From the NCBI RefSeq assembly GCF_964656455.1, contig NC_135715.1, forward strand, positions 145,817,935 to 145,881,934: DNA of 64,000 nucleotides. The letters run 5' to 3'. Below the pieces are notes generated by a model. It was given only the letters and a program-made list of their open reading frames with translations. It searched no databases and was not told where the DNA came from. Source of the stretch: Halichoerus grypus. Lineage: Eukaryota; Chordata; Mammalia; Carnivora; Phocidae. Shown one piece after another: positions 1-13,072 of the stretch; the stretch's first letter is position 1, and every line of letters starts with the position of its first letter. A program made the position numbers and the translations under genes.

Positions 1-1360
1 TACTACTTTTAAAATAGATTGCAAAAGAAAAATGAGTAAAGGGAAAATTTAGTGGTAGTATTACAATTTGGAGATAAATGACTTTTTGAGGTGAAACGGA
101 ATTTCTGCCACTATCTCCAAGGATGGACTATAAAGCAAATAACTTAAAAGAATTAAAATATCTTATAGAAAAATAGGTAATAGAATGATTTGAAATCTAT
201 TGTAAAATCAGTAGTTTTACTTTGACATTTTATATAACTTACAGCCAACACAAAATATCTTACCTTATTCATTTCTTCATGTCAGATCTGATATTTTATG
301 TGTAAATGCAAAGGAGACACATTTTGAGTTTAACTCCCACTATCCTAAACTGCCAAGTATTACTTTTGTTACAAATTTGAAGACTTAAAACACTTTTTTA
401 TTATTACTTTATGTCTTGTTCCCTTAATTTCTTTGTATTGTTGCATCTCAGAGCAACAGTTTAAAGTTAAAAATGTAGTAAAATATTGTTAAAATTTAAG
501 ATTTTTATGCCATTATTACTCCTGATTATTTTTATGTTGGCTGGCTTCATCTTCATCAGAAAGTGGTAGAAATACAATAATTCTGAAGCATATAAGAAAA
601 AGCATATCTTTCACATTAGCTTACAAGAACTAGAAGAAAATGCATCACCATGAAGACATGAAAATGAAGAAACAGAAGCAGAAATCCATAGTACAAAAAG
701 AAAGGAAGTAAATGTTTTTGCATAAAACAATGAGGAAGAAGGAAGCAAGAGAATAAAGTTGAAAGAGAAAAACAAAACTGCATTGGAAATCATAATGAAA
801 ATTGAGATTGTGGAAAATAACTTTAGGATGTGGAATAATGAGAAGATTTCACTATGTACAATATAGGATGAAGGCTGGGAGCAGATAAGGAGGAGGAGAT
901 GGACCATAGGATGGAGATAATAGAGAAAATATGATAAGTGTGAAGGAAAGAGAATGCTGATTCAATTTAAAACTTAACGTGTTTTCCTGATTTAGAGACC
1001 AGGATTGGAATACAAATATTAATTTAAATAAAATTAGGTAACTAACTAAAATATAAATAAAAATTTGAGAAGAAAAAATAAAGTTATAGAAAACATTCCA
1101 AATCTAAGAAAAAATACAAACCCACAAACATCTAAGTAAAAAGATAAAAAGTATTCACTGTTTGAAAAATCATAATGAAAGCCCACATGTTAGCAACTGT
1201 TTATATTAAGAAAAATCTGATTTTTTTATATGATAAATTTTTATCTAATGTTTACTGAGTTAATCATGAACTTAGTGAAATAATATCAGTGGTCCATATC
1301 CACCACCCACCCAGCCAGTTGATTGCTAAAACCACACAGTAGTCTGTTAAATCATATATA
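1..1360. other. AT-rich sequence, nothing recognised
   Basis: No repeat family, RNA gene or coding exon could be recognised. The stretch at about 600-960 is purine-rich (many gaa/aga runs on the plus strand). That explains the 98-codon minus-strand open frame at 611-907, whose product is a low-complexity Ser/Phe/Leu string and not a plausible protein. Confidence 0.5.
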
Positions 1361-1370
1361 CACCTTAACC

Positions 1371-1516
1371 ATATATGTGTGTATGTGGGTCTATATGAGT
1401 ATATGTGCATATATATGTATGTAAGGGTAGAAAGATGAATAGATGGATGATAGATGGATAGATAGACAGTAGGTAGATAGATAAAAGATAGACACATGCA
1501 TTTATATGTGTGTGTA

Positions 1517-1548
<32 letters not shown>
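1371..1548. repeat. Compound simple-sequence repeat (TATG, GATA/GATG, then TG)
   Basis: Three adjoining microsatellites are visible: imperfect TATG/TGTA repeats to about 1420, GATA/GATG/TAGG-type repeats at about 1428-1495, and a (TG)n tract at 1507-1548 broken by two TA interruptions. The uninterrupted TG run is about 27 bp and likely length-polymorphic. The open frame at 1264-1497 on the minus strand is a by-product of these repeats. Confidence 0.85.
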
Positions 1549-1551
<3 letters not shown>

Positions 1552-1814
1552 AGATTATAGGTATATGCTTATGTGCACACATAAATATGATGCACCTATA
1601 CCCATATATAATAAAAATATAAATATTACATTAATTAAACATCTATAATTCATCTATAATTATATTATGATAAGTGATCATTTAATCATATTTAATAAGT
1701 TCCCATGTAATTGCAATTCAAAAAATGCTATTACATGTTTGTAGCTGCATGAGGGGTTGCCACTAAGTGTAATATATTAATTTCTGCAGATGACATTAAA
1801 TAACAGTTCAGACT

Positions 1815-2045
1815 AGATGACTGGCTCTGACATCACAATACCTGAATTGCAATCTTAGCTACCTGTCTTACTGGTTGTGTAGCTTTGGCACATCATTCAG
1901 TTCCCATCGTCTCAATATCCTCATCTTTAATTAGGAATAATAATCTAACAATATAATTATTATGAGAGCTAAATATAAAACATATGTAAGATCCTCAGCT
2001 TATAGAAAACACTGAATATGTGTTTGTTGACACTGTTGTCATCAC
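1815..2045 (+). repeat. MIR SINE, degraded
   Basis: The order of diverged blocks follows the mammalian-wide MIR consensus in sense: a 'gactggctctgacatc' block, a 'ggttgtgtagctttggca' block corresponding to the MIR core, a 'ctcaatatcctcatcttta' block, and the 3' 'aaacactgaatatgtgt' part. The high divergence suits an element from before the eutherian radiation. MIRs were transcribed from tRNA-derived pol III promoters; this one is too decayed to retain boxes. Confidence 0.7.
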
Positions 2046-2567
2046 CAATCCAGTCACCACTCTAACTCCTGCCACAATCTGGCATTCTCACTCAAGCACA
2101 TTGTTGTTGAAGGAATAAGAGTATGTCCGACGCTAGGAAACTTAAGTCTTAAAAAGAAAAAAACCCAACACACATACAAAATACCATATGACTCAAAATT
2201 AATGATGAGTCATTAATAGAAAATCAATTAGGTAAAAATGTAGAAAAAATTTACAAATTACTAAGATGTGTTACAGAAATATCAACATAATTTTTACCAA
2301 TTATATAGTTATTTTACCCTTGCTTGGGCAATAATTTATGTTTGCACATACACACACACAGAAATATACAGCTTCTTTAAAGAAGAAATCACATCTATAA
2401 GAAAACCAACATTATAAAATATTAAAAGCATGCATTTTATTCTATCTTGTGGCATATATTTAAAAATCATTATTTAAAAGATGCTAAAACAAACCACTTA
2501 TTGTAGCAAAAATTGTGATGCCTACATTGTTTTTTATATTATCTACAAATTAAAAAATTTTTTAACC

Positions 2568-2760
2568 TTACTATGTGTCAGATACTAGAGGGGTTAATTT
2601 TTACTTGTACTAAGTCACTTAATCCTCACAATAATCCTATCTGATAGTTAACTATTTTTAAGCCTTATGAAAGAAAATGAGCACAGAGAGATTCAGAAAT
2701 ATTCTGATGGTTTTATAGCCAGTAAGTAAAAATTCTAGGACTGCAACCCTCTACCTTATT
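2568..2760 (-). repeat. MIR SINE, degraded, antisense
   Basis: Reading plus strand, the antisense MIR order is seen: 'ctatgtgtcagatact', 'ttaatcctcacaataatcct', 'gaaaatgagcacagagag', 'tagccagtaagtaaaaa'. These match the reverse complement of MIR, from its 3' end through its core. No TSD is recoverable, as expected for its age. Confidence 0.75.
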
Positions 2761-2769
2761 TTCAACATC

Positions 2770-5590
2770 TGTATTTTGCCTGTTTTTCCTATTATTTCTC
2801 TTGTCCTTGCATGAGATTCTTTCCTCACTAAATATGGTTAACAAAAAATAAAAATATAAGTTTCTAATTGGATAAGCAAATGTACATACATTTTAATATA
2901 TGAAATCACTAATTGTTCATGTTTAGGTTGCAATCATCAAAACTTTAGAACATTTATTAAATAAAAACAATTATACACTAACACTTTCAACAGTACTGGA
3001 AAAAGTGACAATATGTATATTAATGGCTTTTACTCACTACTCATACAATTACTTTCATAATCACATGAAAGTAACTGAATCCTGTTGGCTATAGTCTTTA
3101 TAAAGATTCTTCATAAATCATTTAGTTTGTTAAATTAAACTTGATATAATTCCATCCCCTGAGAATGTTTAGAGGTTTGGTTTTAATGAAAATGTGCTGA
3201 GAAAAAGATATCAAGTTTGCTGTTGCATTAAATATTTTATAATACCCATTATATGAATTCTTTATTAAGAATATGTCTTATTTCACTTTTTTAAACCTTA
3301 AATCAAACATTAGAAATATTTTTAAAAAGCATTTTAAAAACATGAATTACCATTTAACTAATTTTATTAACGAACATATTATTCACTTAAATTTACTCAG
3401 TTGGTTTGACAGTATAATTAAGGATGGGATAGATCTATTACACTTGCTATTAAAGATGAGTTAGCTTTTCATAATTTAAACATACTTACTTCATGCATAA
3501 ATATAAGGTGACAAAAAATGAGTGACTTTTGCCTAACCTTTGGTTTTATTAATGCAGTAAAACTAAAAAGAAAAAAAAAATTCTGTTATCTCCAGATGTA
3601 TCTTATCCAATGATTTGGGCTATAACCAATAGAAATACAAAATCAATCTGATTCGTTATGCATGATTTATTATCTTGCATAACAGGAATCTCAAAACTTA
3701 GAGGGATTCTAGGTATAGTTAAGTAGCTATCACCAATAACATAATTTTCTTCTAGCCTGTCATTCTTGGTGTTGATTTTGGCAATGGCAAACACAAACAC
3801 AACATTTAAATACAAACTATCCAGACGATGAAGAGGAATCATCTCAGACTCACCCTCTTATCCTCACATCTCATTGCCCTGATTTGGGTCAATGAACAAA
3901 TCCCTGGGAAGAGAAGTGGGACTATCATGAACAATACAGATGATACACAATCATCTATGTGGAAAGCATGTTGGGAGCTAACTATAAGGCCAGTAACACT
4001 GAGCATACAAACAATTAAGCATACAAATAGGAGAAAAATCCAAAAGGGTAAAATTTAGTAAAAATGCACCTTGCAAAATGTACACATTTTATCCACATTA
4101 TTCTGTTTCATTTCATGATTACTAGTGAAAATAATTTAGTTGTCTGAGGGATTTTAAAAATTATTTTTTCAGGCTTTCAATATGCTAGACAAACTATGTC
4201 CTATGCAACTTTTCCCTAAAGTTATTAACTAAAACTTCACATCTGGGAATACTCTTTTCCACTGACCTAGTGTATACTTGATGTTGGGGATCAAATGAAT
4301 GATAAACACCCAAAAGCAGGCATTCTGAACTTACTTCCATGGTAATCCCTTCCCACAGTTTATTGTACTACATTCCCTGAATCTTTGCCCCAAAGACTGA
4401 TTTTTCAAAGTATGGCACTACAGCATTTTTCCCTCTTCAATTTCAATGGCTAAAACAGTTTTTAAGCAGAGTTGCTAAGTGGAAAAATAAATACAAATAG
4501 AGGTAAGGTAGGGGTGAAAAAAAAACTTATAAAATTATAGAATGCTAGATTTAGGAGCATAGTAGTATATCGAAGGGTATGCGAATGTAGATATATATTT
4601 TAATAATTATATTAGGTAAAATTCCTATATTTTCTTCCTAAATATAACAAAGACTTTATTTTATTTGTGATATTGCCAGTACCCTTATCATATGTGCCAT
4701 TTCATGTCTTCAGTGATATCTAATTGGGGCCTCATCATTGTCCTTCCTCTAGATAACATCCTGTACTCATTGGTTTCTTTTGTGGCATGTGTGATTATTT
4801 TTCCCCGGTAACCTTTTATTGACTGCCAGAAATGTCTATTAGCTTGATCTTCTCTTCCTTATTTAGTTAGCTATTCCTTTAAAACATAAGTCTGGCCAGA
4901 TGTAACGATAAGCAGGCAGATGGCTCTAGAGAGATTCTTTGATAAGGAAATAGCTTCCTCTGAAGATGTGTCTCTGCAACTGTCCTGGCCCAAGGCGTAA
5001 TAAATGATTTTTGAGTTTGCACAGGATGCTTTTTAGTCCCATGAAGATAGAAAAAAAATGAACAGAAACACTGATATTTAAGAATAAAAAACATGCATTT
5101 TCTATGTGAATATTGTATTTCCTGACAATAGGGTATGTAAATATTATATTTATGGATAAAAAATTGAGTTTCTGTGAAAAAATAAATCATTGTTAATAAC
5201 TATCCAATTAATACAGCTGTAGGAAAATTGAAATTATAGTAAATTTATTCTGTTACAGAGTTAATGAAACCAGATCTGATTTTATCGATGACTTCTACTT
5301 ATTGCATATAAAATCTACAGCCACTGTGTGTATGACGTCTATATTTTCTTTTTTTAAAGAGTAGTATGTATTTGCATAATGAAAAATGTTAGTGCAATAT
5401 TTCTGGAAGTTGTCGAAGGTTAGTACCTAAGTCATATTTGTTTTATTCAACATTTGTTATCATTTTTAAGGATTTATTGAGTCAAGTCAGGACAACAGGT
5501 AAGGCAATAGTGAATGTTGAAAGATATCAACCTGTAATCTTTGAGGAAACGAAAATATAAATTGTGATTCATAATTAAAGGACTTAATAC
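2770..5590. other. Unclassified AT-rich intergenic sequence
   Basis: No recognisable gene or RNA. The open frames at 3273-3464, 3603-3842, 3828-4058 and 4879-5190 are short, overlap on opposite strands and lack exon-like flanks. A short piece near 4873-4905 ('cctttaaaacataagtctg') resembles an internal block of L2 but is too short to call. Confidence 0.5.
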
Positions 5591-5629
5591 AAGAACTAAA
5601 ATTCATTACCTTGTTTGAAAAGTAAAATT

Positions 5630-6075
5630 ATTAAATTCAGTAGATTAGAGATTACCAGGGGCTGTGAAGAATAGGAAATGGGGAAATACTGCTTAATGGT
5701 TGAGAGTTTCTGCTCAGGGGGATGAGAAAGTATTGGAAGTAGATAGTACCGATGATTGTGTAACGTTGTGAATGTAGTTAATGCCACCAAATTGTATACT
5801 TAAAAATAGTTAAGACGGTGGGTGCCTGGGTGGCTCAGTTGGTTAAGCGACTGCCTTCGGCTCAGATCATGATCCTGGAGTCCCGGGATCGAGTCCCACA
5901 TCAGGCTCCCTGCTCAGCAGGGAGTCTGCTTCTCCCTCTGACCCTCCTCCCTCTCATGCTCTCTGTCTCTCATTGTCTCTCTCACAAATAAATAAAATCT
6001 TAAAAAAATAAAAAATAAAAAAAATAGTTAAGACGGTAAATTTTTGTGTTATGTATATTTTACCACAATTAAAGA
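5630..6075 (+). repeat. Ancient L1M 3' UTR end, split by a SINE
   Basis: The 3' end of an old L1 (L1MA/L1MB-like) in sense orientation. Recognisable blocks are 'agattaccaggggctg', 'gggaaatactgcttaatgg', 'aatgccaccaaattgtatac' and, after the SINE, 'tatattttaccacaatta'. The L1 is interrupted at 5802-6037 by a CAN-SINE and its TSDs, so the two halves join as one element. It is 5'-truncated, as is usual for L1. Confidence 0.85.
5820..6019 (+). mobile_element. CAN-SINE (SINEC), plus orientation
   Basis: A full-length tRNA-Lys-derived carnivore SINE. It has the head 'gtgcctgggtggctcag', a B-box-like 'gggatcgagtccc', a CT-rich middle and an (AAATAAA)n tail. It is flanked by 18-bp TSDs aaaaatagttaagacggt at 5802-5819 and 6020-6037, identical in both copies, so the insertion is fairly young. 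It belongs to the variant with 'cctggagtcccgggatc' in its body, shared with the copies at 16.6, 22.9 and 63.0 kb. It inserted into an L1M relic. Confidence 0.96.
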
Positions 6076-6079
6076 TACT

Positions 6080-7540
6080 CAGACAAGCATACCAAAGGTG
6101 AAGACAATTTCATGAACATATATTCAATAAGTACTTCTAAGTCACAGCATAAATCCCATATAGAATAAATATTGTTTAATATAATGGTAGGACGAATAAT
6201 GTATATTTTTCCATTCTTCTCTGTTGAGGATGGTAGGCAGGGTTTGTAGGCAAAATTGATGTACCAATGGAGTAATCCTCTCTCTCTATCTCTCTGTCTC
6301 TATTTCTCTCTCCAAAGTAAATTCAACAATATGTTTTAATATCTGGTGTACATAATTCATTGTACTTTTAATAATAAGCTCAAAAGTTCTGAAAGAATGA
6401 TTTTCAGGTTACTAAATCCCTTTCTTTTCTTGGCATACTTCCTCCTAACACATCAGCAAAACTCAAACTGAAAGGTGAAGTTTGCCGTTCTTGCTTATTT
6501 CAGTATTTTAACTGTTTTCAATAACTTGTGTTTTAAATTTTCCTCAATACCAAATGCTTCAGAACTCTTTTGAATGTTACTTGCCTAGGGGTATAAAATT
6601 ATTTTTGTTTTCTGGAAAAAACTCATTTTAATGGATAAGGCATCATGAACAATTAAATGAAATAATGATGCATCTTTGTGCTAAAAGGAAGATTTTTAAA
6701 GAGCTACAAAGTAAAATTCACTTAATGATACCCTTAAACCTATTTTTTTTAAATCTCAATTTGAAATATGCAACATATCTGCCAATTCTAAGAAAACTCA
6801 AAAGAAGAAAAATTAATTAGGACTTCAGTGTGGATCAGATACCATTGAAATACTTCTAATTTTTATGGAGAGAAGATCTAGATCTTTTGCCCTTAATAAC
6901 TAACACATTTATAAAATCATATGGATATAAATCTATACTCTATGTAGTGTAAGCAAACAATTGCTAACCTTAAATAAACACTTGTATACACCGACATAAG
7001 GAATATGGCATCTGTCATGTGGTGTGCCATCCTCTCAAGCTTTGAACTGATTGTGACTTTATAATGTTGATTATTCTGAAAGTCAAAGCATCTCTCCCTT
7101 CAAAATATTCATATATTGAACAATACTCCAAATCTAAGATTTCCCATGCAATTTTTTATAGATGATTTGTTTTTAAATGACATTCACCTAAAATTTCTCA
7201 CAATATAATAAAAATGATTTTGGGCTTAGCGGTTTGGTGTTCAAGTTTTGGTCATATGCTCTGATGGTGATGTAACTACAATGACCTCATCTCTTAAATG
7301 CGTACGCTAGTAACAGCTAGAGTTGCAAACGGATTCAATAGGAAAATGCACTTGGAAGCTGGCGGTGAACAGTAACATATTTTAAGAAGGTACAGTAATT
7401 TAAAAAATTTTATCCTAACATTAGGGCTGTGGTGGAGGACAATATGATAGCACTAAATTCTAGAGATAGGTGTTTTGATCTTTGCTACATATGAATATGT
7501 GATATAGTTAGATATATTTAATGTGATTTTTATAAATCTT
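6080..7540. other. Unclassified AT-rich intergenic sequence
   Basis: Nothing recognised apart from a short (TC)n-rich stretch at about 6279-6312 and poly-T/A runs. No open frame of note on either strand. Confidence 0.5.
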
Positions 7541-7544
7541 AACT

Positions 7545-7735
7545 GAGGGTTCTGGGGGGGGGTGGGGGTTGGGTTAGCCTGGTGATGGGTATTAAGGAGG
7601 GCACGTATTGCATGGAGCACTGGGTGTTATATGCAAACAATGAATCATGGAACACTACATCAAAAACTAATGATGTACTGTATGGTGATTAACATAGCAT
7701 AATAAAATTTAAAAAAAGAAAAAATAAATAAAATC
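7545..7735 (+). mobile_element. Carnivore L1 3' end, severely 5'-truncated
   Basis: About 190 bp of the 3' UTR end of a carnivore-lineage L1 in sense. It shows a G-rich start (7554-7573), then 'ggtgatgggtattaaggag', 'agcactgggtgttatatgc', 'gaatcatggaacactacat' and an AATAAA-containing A-rich tail. Low divergence from the family pattern suggests a lineage-specific insertion. No clear TSD: the candidate 'ataaatctta' on the left has only an imperfect match on the right. No ORF2 sequence is left. Confidence 0.85.
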
Positions 7736-9043
7736 TTTAGCTCTCATCCACCATGTGTAGACTTAAAGCCCTGTCTTTCCACTTGACTTCCATAACAAAA
7801 ACTGGATATGTACAAATGGCTCCTTAGAATTTTTCTAGATTCTGTTTCTTCTCTCATATTCTGTGTAGCCTTATAATACACTCTATGGTATAAAACCCAT
7901 GGCTGTATGCAAAACAGCATGTAATGTAACAATAAGAGAATTGGGCAGTTAGCTATTAGATGGCATGATTTTTCCTTTTCTTAGAAATATATAGAGAAGT
8001 AAAATATACCATATTTTTACAGAACAATTTTACTAAAAGAACAATTCATATCAATCTACTTATAAAACCTCTTTTAAAAATCACTAGAAATAAGGAAATA
8101 TATAGATTTTCTAATTAATAACATGAATTCTAAAGTACAAAATTTCATAAACATAGTCTGTAGGGGGTCCTTGAATAAATATTAATTTGTCCAGCCAATG
8201 GTAATGTCTCATTGGGTTAAGAGTATCTCAGCAGAAAAAAAATGTGCTGCCAAAACAGCAAAAAAATTTAAACCTGCCATAAATTTGTGAAGGGTGAATG
8301 ATGACGAGCCTGTCATGCATTTGGTGTACTTTTGAAGCCAGAATTTGACAATCGTAGCACTGTGTATTTTGTAAAGACATCAAGGAAAACTTGATTATGT
8401 AATATGATTGCTATTACCTTTCCCATCATCCATTAAATCATGCATGCCCTGTGTTTTTCTCATTCAGTTACAACCCTCATACCATGATATAGGAATAATT
8501 TGATAAACTACTTTTTAATGAGTTTGGTGGGTTGGCAACAATCTGTTAAGGTATAAGACTTACAACTGCTTTTTAGTAAAATATTTTAACAGAGGAGAAA
8601 TTCTAATGATGGACATTTCTTATAATATCACAAACCTCTGTGTAAAATATTACTCAAATCATGCCACAGATTTCACACTTTTAGCACTTCTGGGTGAGCC
8701 ATTCACTAAATCAACAAATCCTTACTGGATGTCACCTTTGTGTAGTAACTGAAGGAGTCCTCTCTTACCTAATCTTCAGTTAAGATTCATTGATCAGGAG
8801 CGTGAGCACCCAAAGTGGCCAACTGAAAACCGACCTGTCTTTGGAAACATGTCCATTTTTACTGTGGGTAGTTTAGAGAATTATCAGGCTGGTATTTTCT
8901 TTTGTTTTTACTACTTTTATAACCATACATGTTAAACTACATTGTGTAAAGCGTATAAAAACAGATTCTACAAAATCTTTATTTGAAAATGATTCATGGA
9001 AAAGATATGATACTTATTTCATATACTCAAAAAACTCCATAGT

Positions 9044-9109
9044 AATTTGTTAAGGTGAGATATATTTAGTGAGGATAATTTGTTGAAGTAATATATATTT
9101 AGTGAGGTC
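9044..9109. repeat. Two-copy 33-bp tandem duplication, diverged
   Basis: Two adjacent units of about 33 bp, each running from 'aatttgtt' to 'atatatttagtgagg', differ at several positions. Replication slippage or unequal exchange is the likely origin. There is no sign of function. Confidence 0.7.
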
Positions 9110-10087
9110 GGCTGCATCTGTATGGCCCTTTTGTGTCAGCACCATGGTCATGATTTTCCTTAGTGTAATTTTAACAAGGTGATATTTAGGACATTCACCT
9201 TGCTCAGCACAAAACCCTCAAAAGCTCCGCCTATCTCTTTTTCCCTGAAGTACCACTGGTTATTCTAAACTAGGAAAAAAACTACCAATATTAGAATAAG
9301 CTAATGCAGTACAGGATTCACTTTCCTTTTGGGATATATTCTAAATGTCGATATTTAAGATACAGAATTAGATTATATTTTTACATTTTCATTTATGAAA
9401 TGTCTTCTCCATTTAGACAAGTTTACAAAAGTGAACCTACTTATAAACTCATATGTAGATACATAATATCACAAACTTATACTTCTATATGAAATATCAA
9501 ATATTTCTAAAAACAAATTCCAGTGGTCTGATTTGGATATAATATTGATAGGAACTTTCATTTTTAAGTTGACTATGCTATTTTGAAATACCATCTAGTG
9601 TATCTTGATATAGGTAAAGGGGTATAGCATAATTAAAGAAAAGTCTACATATTTCTATTTCATTAGTTATTATGGTTTGGATTTATGTTTTTATTTTTCC
9701 GTACATTTTTTCCTATATATCTCTCCAACAACTGTGGGAGTACAGTTACTCCCTATACTCTTGGAAATAACAATTAGAGGAAATAGAACAGAATAGAACA
9801 CAGAGAAATGATTTACACTTTCTTATGAGAGAAACGATGAGAGATATTTTATAATTTCCTCCTTAGATGACATGCAGGTAAACTGATTTATAAATGAGAG
9901 ATACCTTCTAAAGCTGTGTATTAGATATTACTTCCTCTAAAAAGGCAATTAAACTATATACTAAAGCTTGATATTCAATTAAGTATGTTTTTGTCTAAAA
10001 TAAAACTGGGCATAGAAATATATTTTAAGAGACGAAAGCAGACAAGTAACAGTTGTTCAACAGTATGTGTCTTCATACACATTAACT

Positions 10088-10088
<1 letters not shown>

Positions 10089-10120
<32 letters not shown>
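10089..10120. repeat. (TG)16 microsatellite
   Basis: An uninterrupted (GT)n tract of about 32 bp, a typical polymorphic mammalian dinucleotide repeat. The 61-codon open frame at 9985-10170 reads through it and is not a gene. Confidence 0.95.
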
Positions 10121-10122
<2 letters not shown>

Positions 10123-12154
10123 AAATCCAGGGCACAGCAGTTAATAACAGCAACACTTCACACACACTGATTCAGCACTTAATTTTTATTAGAAAACCCT
10201 AACTGTCTTCTCTCGTGGTGTGAATGTGTCTGCCTCTAGGACTAGCACCATGTGTTGAATTCATTACAGTCTTTCTTAGGATCCCAGGAGAGTTTATTCA
10301 CAGATGTAGATTTACTGCCAACCACCCATAACTGTCTGTTTGGCCTTCATTGTGAGCACAAAGACAAGAAATTATCCAGTGGAAATAATTCATTGCAGTG
10401 TATTAAAATAATAAGCATTACTCCTAGTCAGTGATGCTGGAGATTTATAGATTCTGACACTTGACTCTGGTTTTGTGGCAGCCCCCAGGATTTATGTGTA
10501 ATATCATATGTCCTTTCAACGTCTCACGGTAGAGCCTGAGTTTTTACAGCTTCAAAGAAAGCTCAAGGATGCTGGCACCATAGATCTGTCTATTTTATTG
10601 ATTTTCCCATAAGTGTATTTAATTATTCAGTGAAGGATCCATTTAACAATCCCATCTATTTTTAACCAATTAAGTTCACATTAAAGATTTACCAATATCA
10701 TTCTAATAATAGAATGTTTCATGGCATTTATTCGGCACCTACCCGGTGCTGTGATTCCATATCCTATCATGAACATAAACATCCAAAGTAAGTATGCTTT
10801 CACACATATGAAAAAATATACATAGCTATCACCTTATAAAGAATGGTGTTTAATTATTGATGTGTCACAAAACTGTATACCTTTCTGGCATCCATATAAA
10901 TATTAATAAATGAAAATATGATTTCTAAAGGAAAAGAAATCTTTAGATGTGCTATTACAAGTCTTAGAAAAAATATGATCCTATAAAATTAAAGAAAGAA
11001 GCATAATAATAATTCACTGTGGAGTCAGAGCACATATATTATTTCTGCTTATCTGCCAAACATGTTTACTAAAATGCAGGTTTCCTATTTCTTCATATTA
11101 TTATATTCCTTTTATTGCTAGATGAAAACCCAAGATTAAAAGAATTTATTAGAATAAGGCATTCTTGACTATCTTTTTTAAAGAGTCATAGAATTTATGA
11201 ATTGGTGGGACTTTAAAAACCATATATTTCATACACTCCATTTTCTAAATAAATGAATGTCCATAATGCCTTGTTAAAGTTAAGCTAATGTTAATAAAGT
11301 GACTGTTAGATTTCACATTTTTTTGCCTCTTAGTCTGGGGTTATTTCTACTTATATTATATTTTATAACCCCAAACTCATAATTTGTTCATTAATTTGTA
11401 TTCACATGCTGTTTTCTCTGAAGCCTAATTTCATAATAAATATTCACATGGGCAGGATATCTTACAGTGGACTCCTATTACCTATAATCCCAGGAGGAAA
11501 ATTCAACTTTAGTTGCCTGATATTGACTTCCAATGTATTTATACTTTAGCTCTGAACATATATTTAATTTTAAATTTACTTAAAAACAATACTTCCCATC
11601 TATGCCTATACATGGCTTTTTCTCTCTTTTTTCTTTCTTTTTTCAATGTGTGTGTAGCTAGTGTTTCTCTATTCATAAACTATTTTTCTATACCCTTTTT
11701 CTTCCTGGACTCCTTCTTACTTTGCTACCTATGATATCAGCTTGGAGTCCATGGGTATCAATATAAAAAATAAGAAAACAAAATAAGAAAAAGAAAATCT
11801 CACTAGTGCTCGACTGCTATAAGGACCAAATCAATGATGCAGCTAATTTACTGTTATGTACTAGAATTACCAAAGTACCATTCTGCTGTAAACTGCAAAT
11901 GATGAGAGAATTTCTGTGTAAAATGGCGACTAGCACCAACACTTCTTTCAAAATCTGGTTCTCTTGTCCATGGGTAACTTCTTTTAGCAGCTTGGTGTTC
12001 ACCATTCCAGAACTAATTTTTTGTATAATACATGTATACTCTATATTCATTACTATTACTACCTAACATGCACATATATTTACATAAATTGATCAGAATA
12101 TATATATATGCATATGCAGTTCTGAAATATATGTTTAATAACCTAACAGTATAT

Positions 12155-12710
12155 AGTTGGCATTATCGAAGATTGGCTTTCCTAGAAGCAGAGCCTGAGA
12201 CAAGAATTCAAGTGCATCTAATTTACTGAAGAAATGCTCTCAGGAATAAGGTTAGCAAATTTAGCAAATAAAAGTATGGTATGCCTAGTGAAATTTGAAT
12301 TTCAGATAAACAGTGAATATTTATTTGAAATATTTGGGACATATTTATACTAAAATAATATATATGTATACTTTTTTGTAATTCATATTTATCTCAGAGT
12401 CCTTTATCTGATGACTATACTTAAGGGAAAGAGAGTGAAGAAAGAGGGCGAGCGAAGGAACTAAGCAAAAGTGTCAGTCGGACTCTTTTAGCCTGATTCT
12501 GTGGGGAGCTGTAGTTCTATGGAAAGTATGAATTACACTATGAAGTTGGTCCCACATTGAGCTGACTTTTGTACCCGCATGACTTAGTCATTAGCTGCAG
12601 GCTGTGAGGAGTGGGGGTTGGATACTGGGGGAAATAACCTCCTGGAAGGGAAACACCCATTCTGACAAGGTCAAGTCTCCACGGAAGGTAGTAACTTTTA
12701 GCCATTAGTG
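12155..12710. repeat. Possible ancient dispersed repeat hosting a MITE
   Basis: The blocks 'cagagcctgagacaagaatt' and 'tctgtggggagctgtag', and the final 'agccattagtgagc', lie in the order I associate with an old dispersed mammalian repeat, probably LTR-like, but I cannot name the family. The copy appears to be split by the palindromic element at 12248-12418. Orientation unknown. Confidence 0.3.
12248..12418. mobile_element. Palindromic MITE-like DNA transposon relic
   Basis: The left arm carries 'gttagcaaatttagcaaata' and then 'gaaatttgaatttcagataa'. The centre has 'tatttgggacatatttatac'. The right arm ends in 'tcctttatctgatgacta', a diverged inverted counterpart of the left end. This is the layout of the old palindromic non-autonomous MER-type DNA transposons of mammals. 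It codes for nothing and would have been mobilised in trans. The family name is uncertain. Confidence 0.55.
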
Positions 12711-12882
12711 AGCAACAATCGCATTAAATACAGACATGTTTATACATTCATGCATACAAACCTACAAGCATACCTCATCTTCCTTGCAATGGAAATACCT
12801 TGGAAATGGAAAACAACTATTGCTATTTTGATATTTTTGGATTGTTTATTATTATTCAACATTAAAAAAAATAGTGATTCCA

Positions 12883-13072
12883 TGGGGCACCTGGATGGCT
12901 CAGTCAGTTAAGCATCCAACTCTTGATTTTGGCTCAGGTCATGATCTCAGGGTTGTGAGATCGAGCCCTGTATGGGGCTCTGCATTGGGTGTGGAGCCTG
13001 CATAAGATTCTCTCTCTCCCTCTCCCTCTGTCCCTCCCCACACCTGTCTCTCCCTCTCTAAAAAAAAAAAAT
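12883..13072 (+). mobile_element. CAN-SINE, older subfamily, plus orientation
   Basis: Head 'ggggcacctggatggctcag' followed by the older body 'catgatctcagggttgtgag' and 'tgggtgtggagcctgc', then a CT-rich block and an A12 tail. The TSD is gtgattcca at 12874-12882 and 13073-13081. The body type is the older one shared widely among carnivores, unlike most copies in the window. Confidence 0.95.

Larger units (their letters stand above)
7740..12150. other. Unclassified AT-rich intergenic sequence
   Basis: No gene or clear transposon. It holds a tandem duplication at 9044-9109 and a (TG)n tract at 10089-10120. A short stretch at about 10720-10760 ('catggcatttattcggcacc') might be an antisense L2/MIR scrap. 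At 11806-12066 both strands are open for about 75-85 codons; this is a coincidence of composition, with no family resemblance. Confidence 0.5.

Noticed and set aside
1264..1548. Regularly spaced short repeats resembling an array
   Set aside because: These are ordinary tetra- and dinucleotide microsatellites with no unique spacers; a CRISPR array is not expected in mammalian DNA.
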